Positions 1-8,709 of a DNA stretch of 64,000 bases are shown here, piece by piece. The stretch covers positions 62,001-126,000 of the forward strand of contig NZ_VTDQ01000003.1 of assembly GCF_015627175.1 (NCBI RefSeq). The letters run 5' to 3'. Source of the DNA: Acinetobacter pollinis (GTDB lineage Bacteria > Pseudomonadota > Gammaproteobacteria > Pseudomonadales > Moraxellaceae). The position numbers and the translations under genes were made by a program. The notes beneath the pieces were generated by a model, which worked only from the letters and a program-made list of their open reading frames with translations, had not been told where the DNA came from and ran no database searches. Within the stretch, counting starts at the first letter, position 1. Every line of letters begins with the position of its first letter.

Positions 1-31
1 TGCCGCATTTATCTCAATTTATTTAGTGCTG

Positions 32-56
32 TATGGGCGATTTGCGAAATCCCATA
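32..56. repeat. Inverted repeat upstream of the craA-like gene
   Basis: TATGG and CCATA (32-36, 52-56) enclose a second pair, GATTT and AAATC (39-43, 47-51), with a GCG loop, so the RNA could form a 10-bp stem with a 2-nt bulge. No T-run follows, so it does not look like an intrinsic terminator. It lies about 75 bases before the exporter start and could be a leader hairpin or operator. No coding function is visible in bases 1-132. Confidence 0.4.
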
Positions 57-132
57 GTCTTTCGTTCAGCAAATGGCACCCTCTGACAGTTTTAAGATGC
101 TTTTGCTGTACCTCGTTATTTTTTAGAAAAAA

Positions 133-1362
133 ATGCAAAATTCTCAAGCAAAAACATTAAGTCTTGCGACCCTAATGTTCCCTCTAGCGCTTGTTCTCTT
201 TGAATTGGCGACTTACATTTGTAATGACTTAATTCAACCTGCCATGTTGCCAATTACACAATATTTTGGTGTTAGTCCAACATGGGCACCTTCAGCAATG
301 TCTTTTTATCTGTTGGGTGGTGCAGGGGTTGCATGGCTCTTTGGCCCATTGTCAGATCGTTATGGACGTAAGAAAGTTTTATTGGCAGGCGTATTATTTT
401 TTACAGTATGTTGCCTTATTATCTTAGTCACGCAAAATATGTATCAGTTTCTTATTTTGCGTTTTTTACAAGGTTCAGGTTTAACGATTGTTTCTGCAGT
501 GGGGTATGCTGCAGTACAAGAGTCATTTGAAGAGCGTGATGCCGTAAAAGTTATGGCAATTATGACCAATATCTCATTGCTCGCTCCATTATTAGGCCCC
601 GTTCTAGGCGCTTTCTTAATTGACCATATTTCATGGCATTGGGGCTTTATTCTCATTGCGCTTATGTCTTTGATCAGTTGGTTTGGTTTAAAGGCATATA
701 TGCCAGAAATTGCGCCACCTGCTGAAAAAAAACCAATGCGTAATTTATTTGGTGATTTCAAACAGGTCTATTCAGATCGTCATTTTTTAAGCCTAGCGAT
801 TGCTTTACCACTTGTTGTTTTACCACTGATGTTATGGATTTCCATTTCTCCAGTAATGTTAGTCAACGAACTTGGATTATCTAGTTTGCAATATGGTTTA
901 TTCCAAGTACCTATTTTTGGTGGTCTCATTTTAGGTAATATCGTTTTAATTAAAGTGATTGATCGCTATGCATTAGGCAAGACCATTTTAGTTGGTTTTC
1001 CAATTATGTTGGTGGGAGCAATTATTGCAGCAATGGGTCTAGTTATCCCATCGTTAACTTTACCATTACTGCTCATTGGTTTAACGCTAGTAAGCTTTGG
1101 TGAGGGAATTGCTGTATCGGTTGTCTTTCGTTTTGCTTTTTCTTCTTCAGAAATGCCAAAAGGAACAGTTGCAGCTGCGATGTCGATTTTAAATATGCTC
1201 TCTTTCTTTGTTGGTATTGAAATTGTGCGTACGTTATATAGTCATTTCCATATGGCAGCTTACTTGCTTGCAAGTATTGTTATTATTCTTATTTGGTTTA
1301 CGTTCCCTCGCCGTGCCTTACTCAAGGGTATGCGTTTAAGAGCAGAGGCTGAAGCTAAATAA
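133..1362 (+). CDS. craA: MFS multidrug exporter, MdfA/CraA type
   Basis: This is a 409-residue inner-membrane protein of the major facilitator superfamily (DHA1), with about 12 hydrophobic segments. In TM1 it has Glu24 and Asp32 eight residues apart (LFELATYICND), matching the two essential acidic residues of E. coli MdfA; the MFS motif A is seen as GPLSDRYGRKK. Length and sequence resemble Acinetobacter CraA, the intrinsic chloramphenicol/proton antiporter, so drug efflux coupled to protons is the likely role. The similarity to A. baumannii CraA as I remember it is clear but far from identity, so the substrate range is inferred. It stands alone and is followed by a bidirectional terminator shared with the convergent yccS-like gene. 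I see no strong ribosome binding site, only A-rich sequence. Confidence 0.85.
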   Translation: MQNSQAKTLSLATLMFPLALVLFELATYICNDLIQPAMLPITQYFGVSPTWAPSAMSFYLLGGAGVAWLFGPLSDRYGRKKVLLAGVLFFTVCCLIILVTQNMYQFLILRFLQGSGLTIVSAVGYAAVQESFEERDAVKVMAIMTNISLLAPLLGPVLGAFLIDHISWHWGFILIALMSLISWFGLKAYMPEIAPPAEKKPMRNLFGDFKQVYSDRHFLSLAIALPLVVLPLMLWISISPVMLVNELGLSSLQYGLFQVPIFGGLILGNIVLIKVIDRYALGKTILVGFPIMLVGAIIAAMGLVIPSLTLPLLLIGLTLVSFGEGIAVSVVFRFAFSSSEMPKGTVAAAMSILNMLSFFVGIEIVRTLYSHFHMAAYLLASIVIILIWFTFPRRALLKGMRLRAEAEAK

Positions 1363-1390
1363 TTAAAGTTTCAGTATTTGAGCAAAAAGA

Positions 1391-1412
1391 AAGAGGCGTA
1401 TATACGCCTCTT
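1391..1412. terminator. Bidirectional intrinsic terminator
   Basis: A perfect 22-base palindrome centred on GGCGTATATACGCC is flanked by A-runs on the left and T-runs on the right. It can end transcription of the exporter gene on the plus strand and the YccS-like gene on the minus strand. Confidence 0.85.
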
Positions 1413-1414
1413 TT

Positions 1415-3574
1415 TTATTTAATTTCTTGTGAAAGAAGCTGATGTTTGAGTGCACTAATTTCAGGAAGCATTTCAATTAGCAAAGAGATTTGTTTAAGGG
1501 TGAGTTGTAACTGTGCAGATAAATTTTGCTGAGATGCAAGTATTTCAATTTCTAACAATTTAGATTCTATATTCTGTTGAGACAAAGGTGACTGCTCAAT
1601 AAGTACTTCTCTTAATATTTGGCTACACCATTGTAATAGTGACAAAATGTTCTCGTCATCAACAGTATGTCGATGAGCACCTAAAGCTGATATATAACTG
1701 AGTTGACTATGACTGAGTACGAGGTAACGAAATGCATCATGAATAAGTGTTTTATCGGGATTCGGTTCAGCACTTAAGCTTGAAATCATATTTGCAAGCT
1801 CCGTTTGTCTATTGTGTGCAAAACGCCGTGCAGTGCGATAAGTCATACCATTGTCACGACCATATTCATATTGGTAAGTAATTTCGTCAAAATAGTCGAG
1901 TGTAGCGATGTCACTATTAATAATATTCTTAGAAATATTACGGCATTGCCAGTCTGGCCAAATAAAACTAACCGCAAACCATGCAATAAAACAGCCGATG
2001 AGTGTATCTATAATTCTTGGTAGAATAATCTCATAAGCAGAGCCTTTAAGACTAAAAATAAGCAATACCATGAGTGTTGCCATGAGCGTGGCCATGGCAT
2101 ATTTTTTTACGCGAAGATAGAAAAAAAGTACTGCACAGATGACAGTAAGCATGAGCTGACTTTCTGTGTTTTGAATGAAGTATAAGATTGGTACGCCAAT
2201 GATGACACCAAGAAGTGTGCCCAATGTACGCATTTTTAACCGGCTCTTCGTTGCAAAGTAACTGACTTGGCAGACAAAAAGACTCGTTAAAAGTATCCAG
2301 TATCCATTTTTAAAGAATGGAAGCAGCGATATGCCATAACCAATACAAAAGACAAAAGAAATTCTGACAGCATGACGGAATAATGCAGATTGTGGGGTTA
2401 AATGCTGTTTGAATTTTAAAACCAGATCATTCCAATCTTGAATATCATTGTCTAATAAGTTTGTATTATCTTGAATAACTGCATGTGTCGTATGCTGATG
2501 CTCGTTATGCTGTGTGAGTGTAAGTTGAAATAGCTGTTCGTAAATATTTTTTAAGTTATTAAGAATGAGGCAGAGATTCTTCACTTCGCGGTTGTTAGGA
2601 TTTTCTTCAATCCAATCATGTATTGAACTTTCAAGTTGAGCCAGTGCGATGGTATGTTCTTTTTTTACTTTGTAAGGTCTGTGGTGCAAAATAGATTCTG
2701 CAAGATCTGCACAAGCTTGGGAAGTTAAGCGAACTGTTTTTTGTATTCTAAAAATAAGATCGCTATGGTGAAAGTTTATACCAATGCGATCGTAGCTTAG
2801 GTAGTTCGATGCAGCCTGCTCATGAATGTCTTGTGCGAAAAAGTGTAGATGCAACGCGCTTAAAGTGTGTTTATTTGCACGGGAAGCTTTTAGTCTAGTA
2901 AGTAAAGCGCTTTTGGTTGTATCCAAATATTGTACTAAATTTGCATTTTTAATTGAAAGCGTTAGAAGTAAATTATGAATTTGTTCTTTATTATTGTCTG
3001 GGTCGAACAGCTTAGATTTATGAGTAAGGAGGTCTGAAATTGAAAGGAAAGTTTGCGCTAGACTGTCTTGAACGAAAAGAGTCGGTTTAAGAAGGTAAAA
3101 CAAAATAGAAGTCATACCATACCACAGTGCACCTAATACAAAACATATGGGTTGAAAATACCATACGTTATGATCTTCTAGGCCAAACATCGTGTAGATA
3201 GACAGGAGTATTGTACCAAATGAAATGACGGCGTAACGTTGCCCCAAACTTCCAAGAAGAATAAGGAATCCGCTGGAAAGTGAGAGATAGACAATAAAGA
3301 GAAGAGGATAGGGGGCAAGAAATTCTAAAATTGTACTTGTAATAAAAAATAAAATGCATACATACAATAAATTACGTAATCGAATGCTTAATCGATCGTC
3401 AAAGTCTGTAAGTGCGGCCGCAATCGTGCCCAACGTAACAGGAACGATGTATTCGGTACAACCGATATAATATAAACCAAGTAATGTGCCTGAAAATACA
3501 ATAAAAATTTGTAGGCAATAAATAAAGATAACATTTGATTTATATTGAGTTAATTTCTCTAGAAAGCTGTTCAC
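1415..3574 (-). CDS. yccS: YccS/YhfK family FUSC-type inner membrane protein
   Basis: The 719-residue product has two hydrophobic blocks, each of five to six membrane segments (about residues 15-165 and 400-530), each followed by a soluble helical region. This is the architecture of the YccS/YhfK (FUSC, fusaric-acid-resistance-like) family, whose E. coli members are near 720 residues. The function is not settled; family members resemble aromatic-acid efflux components (AaeB). It lies 64 bases downstream of the polygalacturonase gene on the same strand, too little to prove co-transcription. Identification rests on architecture and remembered family sequence, not on a catalytic motif. Confidence 0.8.
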   Translation of the reverse strand: MNSFLEKLTQYKSNVIFIYCLQIFIVFSGTLLGLYYIGCTEYIVPVTLGTIAAALTDFDDRLSIRLRNLLYVCILFFITSTILEFLAPYPLLFIVYLSLSSGFLILLGSLGQRYAVISFGTILLSIYTMFGLEDHNVWYFQPICFVLGALWYGMTSILFYLLKPTLFVQDSLAQTFLSISDLLTHKSKLFDPDNNKEQIHNLLLTLSIKNANLVQYLDTTKSALLTRLKASRANKHTLSALHLHFFAQDIHEQAASNYLSYDRIGINFHHSDLIFRIQKTVRLTSQACADLAESILHHRPYKVKKEHTIALAQLESSIHDWIEENPNNREVKNLCLILNNLKNIYEQLFQLTLTQHNEHQHTTHAVIQDNTNLLDNDIQDWNDLVLKFKQHLTPQSALFRHAVRISFVFCIGYGISLLPFFKNGYWILLTSLFVCQVSYFATKSRLKMRTLGTLLGVIIGVPILYFIQNTESQLMLTVICAVLFFYLRVKKYAMATLMATLMVLLIFSLKGSAYEIILPRIIDTLIGCFIAWFAVSFIWPDWQCRNISKNIINSDIATLDYFDEITYQYEYGRDNGMTYRTARRFAHNRQTELANMISSLSAEPNPDKTLIHDAFRYLVLSHSQLSYISALGAHRHTVDDENILSLLQWCSQILREVLIEQSPLSQQNIESKLLEIEILASQQNLSAQLQLTLKQISLLIEMLPEISALKHQLLSQEIK

Positions 3575-3638
3575 AGACGTTAAAACACCTTTAATTTTTT
3601 CTAAAGATTGTTCTTTTTTTGATGTACTGTCAAATATT

Positions 3639-4814
3639 TTAATGTTTTACATGAGCACTTATAATTTTCCAGATGATGTTGTCTGGGAAACGTACTTGTG
3701 ACATATCTAAGTTGAAGGGTGTTTGGGCATTACTTCCATCAATAAGTACTGTACCCGTATTTGCGGTAATATCGTTGTAAGTGAGATTGTGCCAATTTGC
3801 TTGGTTGTGCCCAGACTTATTTTCATAGACGGTATCAATAACAATCGGATATTTTACATCATGCATATGTACATGATTATAAGAAATATTGGCAACTTCT
3901 CCAGCAGCAGATTGGTCACTTTTAATTCTAAGACCATTGGTTGTATGATCCATTGCCAAGTCATCCACTTTTATATTAAACACGCCACCGTTTGTTTCGC
4001 TACCAATAGATAAGCCATGTCCTGTCCCAAAAATATTATGAAAGAAATACATATTTTGGGCACTTTGGGTATTTGCTTTAATTGCAATATTGTCGTCACC
4101 TGTACTAATCTGACTATAAGCGACTATGACATTTTTTGAAGAAATTGGATCGATTCCATCTGTATTTCTAGCATAGCTCGGTGTTTGAATCTGTATACCC
4201 CAAACCATTAGACCATCACTTTCTTTAAATACAACGTGAAAATTGGGTGAGTTTATAAGATGAATGTTAGATAAAGTAATATCTTGGCTATGATTTATTT
4301 GAATCAATCGTGGATTATTTTGTTTAAGTTTCTTCTCCTTAGCATCATTTGCCAAAGACCACCATGTTGTATTGGCTAGATCCAATAAAGGAAGATTGCC
4401 CTGACCGTCGATAGTACCTGAACCATACAAACCACTATGTTTAACATGATTAAAGGTAATAAAAGGTTGGCATCCATTTCCATGATTATCTAATGTGCCA
4501 CAAGTATATTTACCTGAATCAAATGCAGAAGCACGATTGATGGCTCTGAGAGTAACACCTGATTGTATTACTAATGCACGCTCAGAAGGTATAGAAATTG
4601 GACCACTTATAAAAAAATGTTGGTTGTTATTCGACTCAAGATAAACAGCCTTTCCTTTTTCACATTGATCAAGTGATTCTTGAATGAGCAGTGTACTTTC
4701 TCCATTCTGTGCAAAAAGTGTCGTACAGCGATTGGGAGTCGTAGGCATTGCAACAACTAGAGCCGAGGAACATAAAAGCATGCCACCCATGAGAATATAT
4801 TTGGTAAATTTCAT
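3639..4814 (-). CDS. Secreted polygalacturonase-like glycoside hydrolase, family GH28
   Basis: The protein carries the four GH28 signatures in order with normal spacing: NTDGID (about residue 220), GDDN (about 240), GHGLS (about 265) and RIK (about 295). These supply the three catalytic Asp residues, the His and the substrate-binding Arg-Lys of the right-handed beta-helix pectinases. The start at 4814 is preferred over an in-frame ATG at 4838 because it gives a standard signal peptide (MKFTKYILMGG..., Ala-rich end near residue 22), so the enzyme is probably exported. Expected reaction: hydrolysis of alpha-1,4-galacturonan linkages; endo or exo action cannot be told. No pectin-uptake or galacturonate genes are nearby, so it is a solitary gene whose real substrate is open. 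Confidence 0.85.
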   Translation of the reverse strand: MKFTKYILMGGMLLCSSALVVAMPTTPNRCTTLFAQNGESTLLIQESLDQCEKGKAVYLESNNNQHFFISGPISIPSERALVIQSGVTLRAINRASAFDSGKYTCGTLDNHGNGCQPFITFNHVKHSGLYGSGTIDGQGNLPLLDLANTTWWSLANDAKEKKLKQNNPRLIQINHSQDITLSNIHLINSPNFHVVFKESDGLMVWGIQIQTPSYARNTDGIDPISSKNVIVAYSQISTGDDNIAIKANTQSAQNMYFFHNIFGTGHGLSIGSETNGGVFNIKVDDLAMDHTTNGLRIKSDQSAAGEVANISYNHVHMHDVKYPIVIDTVYENKSGHNQANWHNLTYNDITANTGTVLIDGSNAQTPFNLDMSQVRFPDNIIWKIISAHVKH

Positions 4815-4878
4815 CGGAATAATCGCATCAATATTCAATACAATACATCAATCTTAAATGTGTCAACTTAAAATAAAA

Positions 4879-4903
4879 AACGGCATACCTTAGGTATACC
4901 GTT
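4879..4903 (-). terminator. Intrinsic terminator after the SDR gene
   Basis: AACGG-c-ATACC and GGTAT-a-CCGTT form a 10-bp stem with one mismatch and a TTA loop. On the minus strand it is followed by TTTTTTATTTT, so it terminates the oxidoreductase gene at 4932-5540. It sits before the polygalacturonase gene, which therefore needs its own promoter. Confidence 0.75.
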
Positions 4904-4931
4904 TCTTTTATGGTGCGATACAACGATTAAT

Positions 4932-5540
4932 TTAGTAACCTACTGTAAAGCGTTCACGAATATATTGATTTTTTTCTAATGCATCGACCAAGGCAATTGC
5001 ATAGTCTTCAGCAGAAATATGGCTACCTTGTTCATTGGTAATAAGCGTATCTTTTGCTATACGAAATTTGCCTGTACGCTCACCAGGTTGGAATAATGCA
5101 GATGGTGATACGAATGTCCAATCTAAATCTTTAACTTCTTTTAATTGATCTAGAAAAACACATCCTGGCTCTGCTTCACTACGGTATTCTTGAGGAAAAT
5201 CTGGTGAATCAATAAGGCGTGTTTGATCAGGTAAAAGTAAACTGCCTGCGCCACCTACCACTAGATAACGCTTTACACCAGAGTTTCTTACAGCATCAAT
5301 AAGTGCCAGTCCATCTAAGTCGGCAAAGCGCACAGCACTAATTACAGCATCGTGACCTTTTAGAGCTTCAGTAAGCACTTCTTGATCTTTAATATCAACT
5401 GCTTTGGTGGTAACAGCATCATTTTTTTCAATTTTATTAGTGTTTCTTGCGATTGCAGTGACTTGATGTCCACGTGAAACAAGTTCATTTAAAATGCGAG
5501 AACCTGCCATACCTGATGCGCCAATAATTGCAACTTTCAT
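4932..5540 (-). CDS. NAD(P)-binding oxidoreductase/epimerase-like protein (atypical SDR, NmrA/YwnB type)
   Basis: The 202-residue protein starts with a Rossmann dinucleotide-binding fold: MKVAIIGASGMAGSRI is a GxxGxxG motif, and a beta-strand ending VTAIARN follows. It lacks the classical SDR YxxxK catalytic pair and has the size and layout of the atypical SDR group 5 proteins (NAD(P)H-binding, PF13460). Family members bind NAD(P)H and may act as reductases or redox sensors. It is transcribed alone between two non-related genes and ends at a good terminator. Substrate unknown. Confidence 0.8.
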   Translation of the reverse strand: MKVAIIGASGMAGSRILNELVSRGHQVTAIARNTNKIEKNDAVTTKAVDIKDQEVLTEALKGHDAVISAVRFADLDGLALIDAVRNSGVKRYLVVGGAGSLLLPDQTRLIDSPDFPQEYRSEAEPGCVFLDQLKEVKDLDWTFVSPSALFQPGERTGKFRIAKDTLITNEQGSHISAEDYAIALVDALEKNQYIRERFTVGY

Positions 5541-5740
5541 ATTTTTGCTCCTATGTTTTATTCTTAGATTATCGTTTTGATTAGGTCTGTTAAATAGGCT
5601 AAATTAAGACAAACTGTTGCACTGAATGAAACAATCGATTGTTTATCGGTTCAACATATGTATATGGCCTTTTATTATTGTAGATATTTTTTACATTATG
5701 ATTGGTGTAGAACAGTCAGTTATGCGTAGAAAAATGTAAG

Positions 5741-6814
5741 TTAGTTCTCATTCATAGATGTATTCGATTTTTGAAGCCATTCTTTCCATATAGCGAGTAG
5801 CAAAGCAAGAATCACGGGCCCTAAAATGATACCAAGGAACCCAAAACTTGCGATACCTCCAATAACACCAAACATAATGATTAAAAAAGGAATATTGGTC
5901 GTTTTTGAAATAAAGAGTGGACGAATAATATTACTAGAGGGGGTTACGATGAAACAGCCCCATAAGAATATAATGAGTGCTGAAGTGGCTTGGTTTTGCG
6001 ATATTAACCATAGTGCAATACTGCCATAACATATAGGTGTGCCAAGCGGAATAAAAGCCAGTATAAAAGTAAGTAATGTCATAAGAAATGCATTGGGAAT
6101 ACCAACAACGACATAGCTTAGACCTGCCAATAAAGATTGAATAAATGCAGTAAATCCAATGCCATAAACGACTGCATGAGTTGTTTGCATGATGGCACTT
6201 AAATAGGGTTTAAAGCGGTCAGAAAATAGGTTATGTAATATAATTTCAGTGTGTTGCAGCAATTGATCTCCATCTTTGTATAAGAAGAAGAGGGAGATAA
6301 GTGTGCAAAATAAATAAAATGCTCGTTGTGTAAATTCATTTAAAATGGAGCGACCATAATCGGAATGGGTTTGAAACCAAGTGATCAGATTCTGTCTAAA
6401 TTGTTCTGGGTTTTCATTTATACGAGAAATCATTTTTTCTAAAAATTCACTGACCATTGGAATATGTTGCAGTGATGAGGGGAGTCTAACAGGGCCTAAA
6501 AATATAACTTTGTATAGTTCATGAAAGAGGGTTTGTACTTCTTGTTGTAAGACCAAAAATGCACATAAAAAGGGTAAACCAATTACAGCCATAAATAGGA
6601 AAAGCATAAGAGATGCATTAAATATTTTATGCTGTAAGCCGATTTTCTTCTGAAGTTTACGGTAGAGTGGCCAAGTAATGTAAGCAATAATTATTGCCCA
6701 TAATATAGGAATAATAAAATATTTAAGAATAGAAAAACTAAGGTATATGAATAAAAGTAGAACAATAAAAATTAAACTGCGCTGTACCACTTGAGGGATA
6801 GAATCTTTAAACAT
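5741..6814 (-). CDS. AI-2E family transporter (YdiK/PerM type permease)
   Basis: The 357-residue protein has about eight hydrophobic segments and a central extracytoplasmic/amphipathic region (about residues 85-165), as in the AI-2E transporter family (PF01594). The C-terminal GFLGIILGPVILALL stretch is the conserved GxxGxxxGP motif of the family. Members export autoinducer-2 (TqsA) or ions such as Na+/Li+; which applies here cannot be read from sequence. It is separated by about 200 bases from the upstream SDR gene and by 57 bases from the downstream parA-like gene start on the same strand. Confidence 0.85.
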   Translation of the reverse strand: MFKDSIPQVVQRSLIFIVLLLFIYLSFSILKYFIIPILWAIIIAYITWPLYRKLQKKIGLQHKIFNASLMLFLFMAVIGLPFLCAFLVLQQEVQTLFHELYKVIFLGPVRLPSSLQHIPMVSEFLEKMISRINENPEQFRQNLITWFQTHSDYGRSILNEFTQRAFYLFCTLISLFFLYKDGDQLLQHTEIILHNLFSDRFKPYLSAIMQTTHAVVYGIGFTAFIQSLLAGLSYVVVGIPNAFLMTLLTFILAFIPLGTPICYGSIALWLISQNQATSALIIFLWGCFIVTPSSNIIRPLFISKTTNIPFLIIMFGVIGGIASFGFLGIILGPVILALLLAIWKEWLQKSNTSMNEN

Positions 6815-6870
6815 ACTGTATAGTTATTTTCTAAACGCAAGTCAATTTAAGATCCATCCCTTTATATAAT

Positions 6871-7515
6871 TTAGAACCAAGTTGTGTCATCTTCGATAAT
6901 ACGATCTAAGATAGGTTGCCATTGTTTTTGGATATCTATGAAACGTTTTTGTTGATGATCAAAGATACTTAAACCTTGCATTGCTTGTTGCCCATAAGCA
7001 CTGCGTTCAGAAATCCATGCTACGGGCTCATGTTCAACTTTTTTAAAAAAATCGAGTACTTCTGGAGAGTGAATATTATGATATTTAACACGATTTGCAA
7101 CAAGTATAATGTCAACTTTTCCTTTGCGAATACGCTTAATATCTTGTAAACGCTTTAAAAATTTCTTGGTACTGTTTAAATCAAAAAATGAAGGCTGTAG
7201 AGGGGTAATAATTGCATGACTTTCACTAATAAGTTGCTCGGCATGTTCACCAGAGACAGCTCCAGGCGCATCAATAATGAGATATTCTAAATCTTTGGGT
7301 GCATCACCAATTGAATTTTCATTTCTCCAATCGAGAGAACGAATTTTATGTGCTGACGCTGGGCGTTGTTTAAGCCATTGTAACGTTGATTTTTGTGTAT
7401 CTGCATCGGCAAGTGCAACTTGATAACCTTTGGCTGCAAGGGCCGTCGCAAGGGTAATCGCTGTATTTGTTTTTCCGCATCCGCCTTTCTGGTTTGCAAC
7501 TAAAATAGTTTTCAT
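6871..7515 (-). CDS. ParA-family ATPase without a ParB partner
   Basis: The 214-residue protein has the deviant Walker A of ParA/MinD ATPases at its N-terminus (NQKGGCGKTN, with the signature lysine), a Walker A' like ADADTQKST, and Walker B YLIIDAPG. It is short and has no N-terminal DNA-binding extension, so it belongs to the small type Ib-like/orphan ParA group (annotated in genomes as AAA or VirC1-like ATPase). Such ATPases position plasmids, protein clusters or envelope machines by oscillating or forming gradients. No parB or centromere-like repeat array is seen nearby. Divergent to it, 142 bases away, is a nuclease-fold gene (7658-8122); a functional link is only a guess. Confidence 0.85.
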   Translation of the reverse strand: MKTILVANQKGGCGKTNTAITLATALAAKGYQVALADADTQKSTLQWLKQRPASAHKIRSLDWRNENSIGDAPKDLEYLIIDAPGAVSGEHAEQLISESHAIITPLQPSFFDLNSTKKFLKRLQDIKRIRKGKVDIILVANRVKYHNIHSPEVLDFFKKVEHEPVAWISERSAYGQQAMQGLSIFDHQQKRFIDIQKQWQPILDRIIEDDTTWF

Positions 7516-7657
7516 GAGATATCGTATATTCTGATTTGTAATACTGTAACATTCTTTTCATGAATATTTAACCTATGAACCTTGCCAAGATGACATTGTT
7601 GCTTTGTTAAAAATTCGGCACACTACTTCATATTAGAGATAACAGGAAAATTGAGAA

Positions 7658-8122
7658 ATGTCTATCTGGGTTGCTGCCTTTATTGGAGGATTGATCGGTG
7701 TTGTTCTGACTACACTATTACTGTCCAATTTTAGGAATGGAAAAATTCAAGCAGAGTATGAACAATACATTGCCCAACTTGAGCTTGAACATCGAGAGGC
7801 CTTAGAAGAAGCAAGAAGAAAAAGTGTGAATACCAGTAGAGCAGTTTTGAAAGGAAAAATGGCAGAACAATTCGCACCTTTATTTCCCCAGTTTAGTTAT
7901 TTACCTGCAGATGCTCGTTTTTTAGGAGACCCTATCGACTATGTAGTATTTAATGGATATAGCGAATTTCGAGATGGTGAAATTTCTGCTGATGAAATTG
8001 AGGTTGTATTGATTGATATTAAAAGTGGTAGAGCACGTTTAAGTAAAGGTCAGCAAGCCATTGCAAATGCGATTCGTGCTGGTCGTGTCAGATTCGAAAC
8101 TATACGTATTGATCAAATATAA
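7658..8122 (+). CDS. Membrane-anchored Holliday-junction-resolvase-related endonuclease domain protein
   Basis: The 154-residue protein begins with one transmembrane helix (residues 3-23), then a charged coiled stretch, then a domain with the restriction-endonuclease-like core: FLGDPIDYVVFNG followed by EVVLIDIKSG, giving the D...(D/E)xK catalytic set. This matches the family of endonucleases distantly related to archaeal Holliday junction resolvases (PF10107). Biochemical role is unknown for this family; a membrane-tethered nuclease is the inference. It is divergent from the orphan ParA gene. Confidence 0.8.
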   Translation: MSIWVAAFIGGLIGVVLTTLLLSNFRNGKIQAEYEQYIAQLELEHREALEEARRKSVNTSRAVLKGKMAEQFAPLFPQFSYLPADARFLGDPIDYVVFNGYSEFRDGEISADEIEVVLIDIKSGRARLSKGQQAIANAIRAGRVRFETIRIDQI

Positions 8123-8295
8123 AGCGTGTTGAATAAGTATAGGTCATGTCATTTTTTGAAATTTGATTCGAATTATATGAAAAAATACTTTTTTATGTAT
8201 TAAAAAAACGATAATCTGAGTCTAAGATATGTATGTTCATACAATGCTATTTTGTCAGTTATAGCAACATGAACAATTATAATGAGTGAGCAGAA

Positions 8296-8709
8296 ATGAA
8301 GTATGCACTTTGCATGGGCACGCTCTGTACGGCACTTGCTTTGGTGGGCTGTTACAGCAGTAGCCCAACGATTGATGGAAAAACACATGTTTTTACCCTT
8401 AAGCAAAAATGTCCTGCATTGTTAGATATGAAAGTCGGACAAAGTCTGATGTTTCATGCACCTGAAAATTTAAGCACAGGCTATCAGTGGCAAATCGTAT
8501 CACCCTTAAATCTTTTTAGTGTTGATCAAGAAGAACAAAAACCTAAGCAACATGAAAGTAATCCAGTTGTAGGAAAACCTGCGGAAAAAATTTATCAGTT
8601 CGATGCCGTGAAAGCTGGTGAAGAAGAGATTCGATTAGTCTATATACGTCCTTGGGATCAATCGTCACCACCTGTCGAAACTTGGCATTGTCGTGTACGT
8701 ATTTCTTAA
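8296..8709 (+). CDS. Chagasin-like (I42) cysteine protease inhibitor lipoprotein
   Basis: The 137-residue product has a lipoprotein signal (LALVGC, Cys19 as acylation site). The mature part shows the three I42 loop motifs: NLSTGYQW (the NPTTGY loop), VVGKPAEKIYQF (the GxxG loop) and YIRPWDQ (the RPW loop). Chagasin-type inhibitors block papain-family cysteine proteases. In this case it would sit on the inner leaflet of the outer membrane or the periplasmic face, perhaps guarding the envelope against host or own proteases. The stop codon overlaps the stop of the convergent lipoprotein gene by a shared TTAA. Confidence 0.8.
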   Translation: MKYALCMGTLCTALALVGCYSSSPTIDGKTHVFTLKQKCPALLDMKVGQSLMFHAPENLSTGYQWQIVSPLNLFSVDQEEQKPKQHESNPVVGKPAEKIYQFDAVKAGEEEIRLVYIRPWDQSSPPVETWHCRVRIS

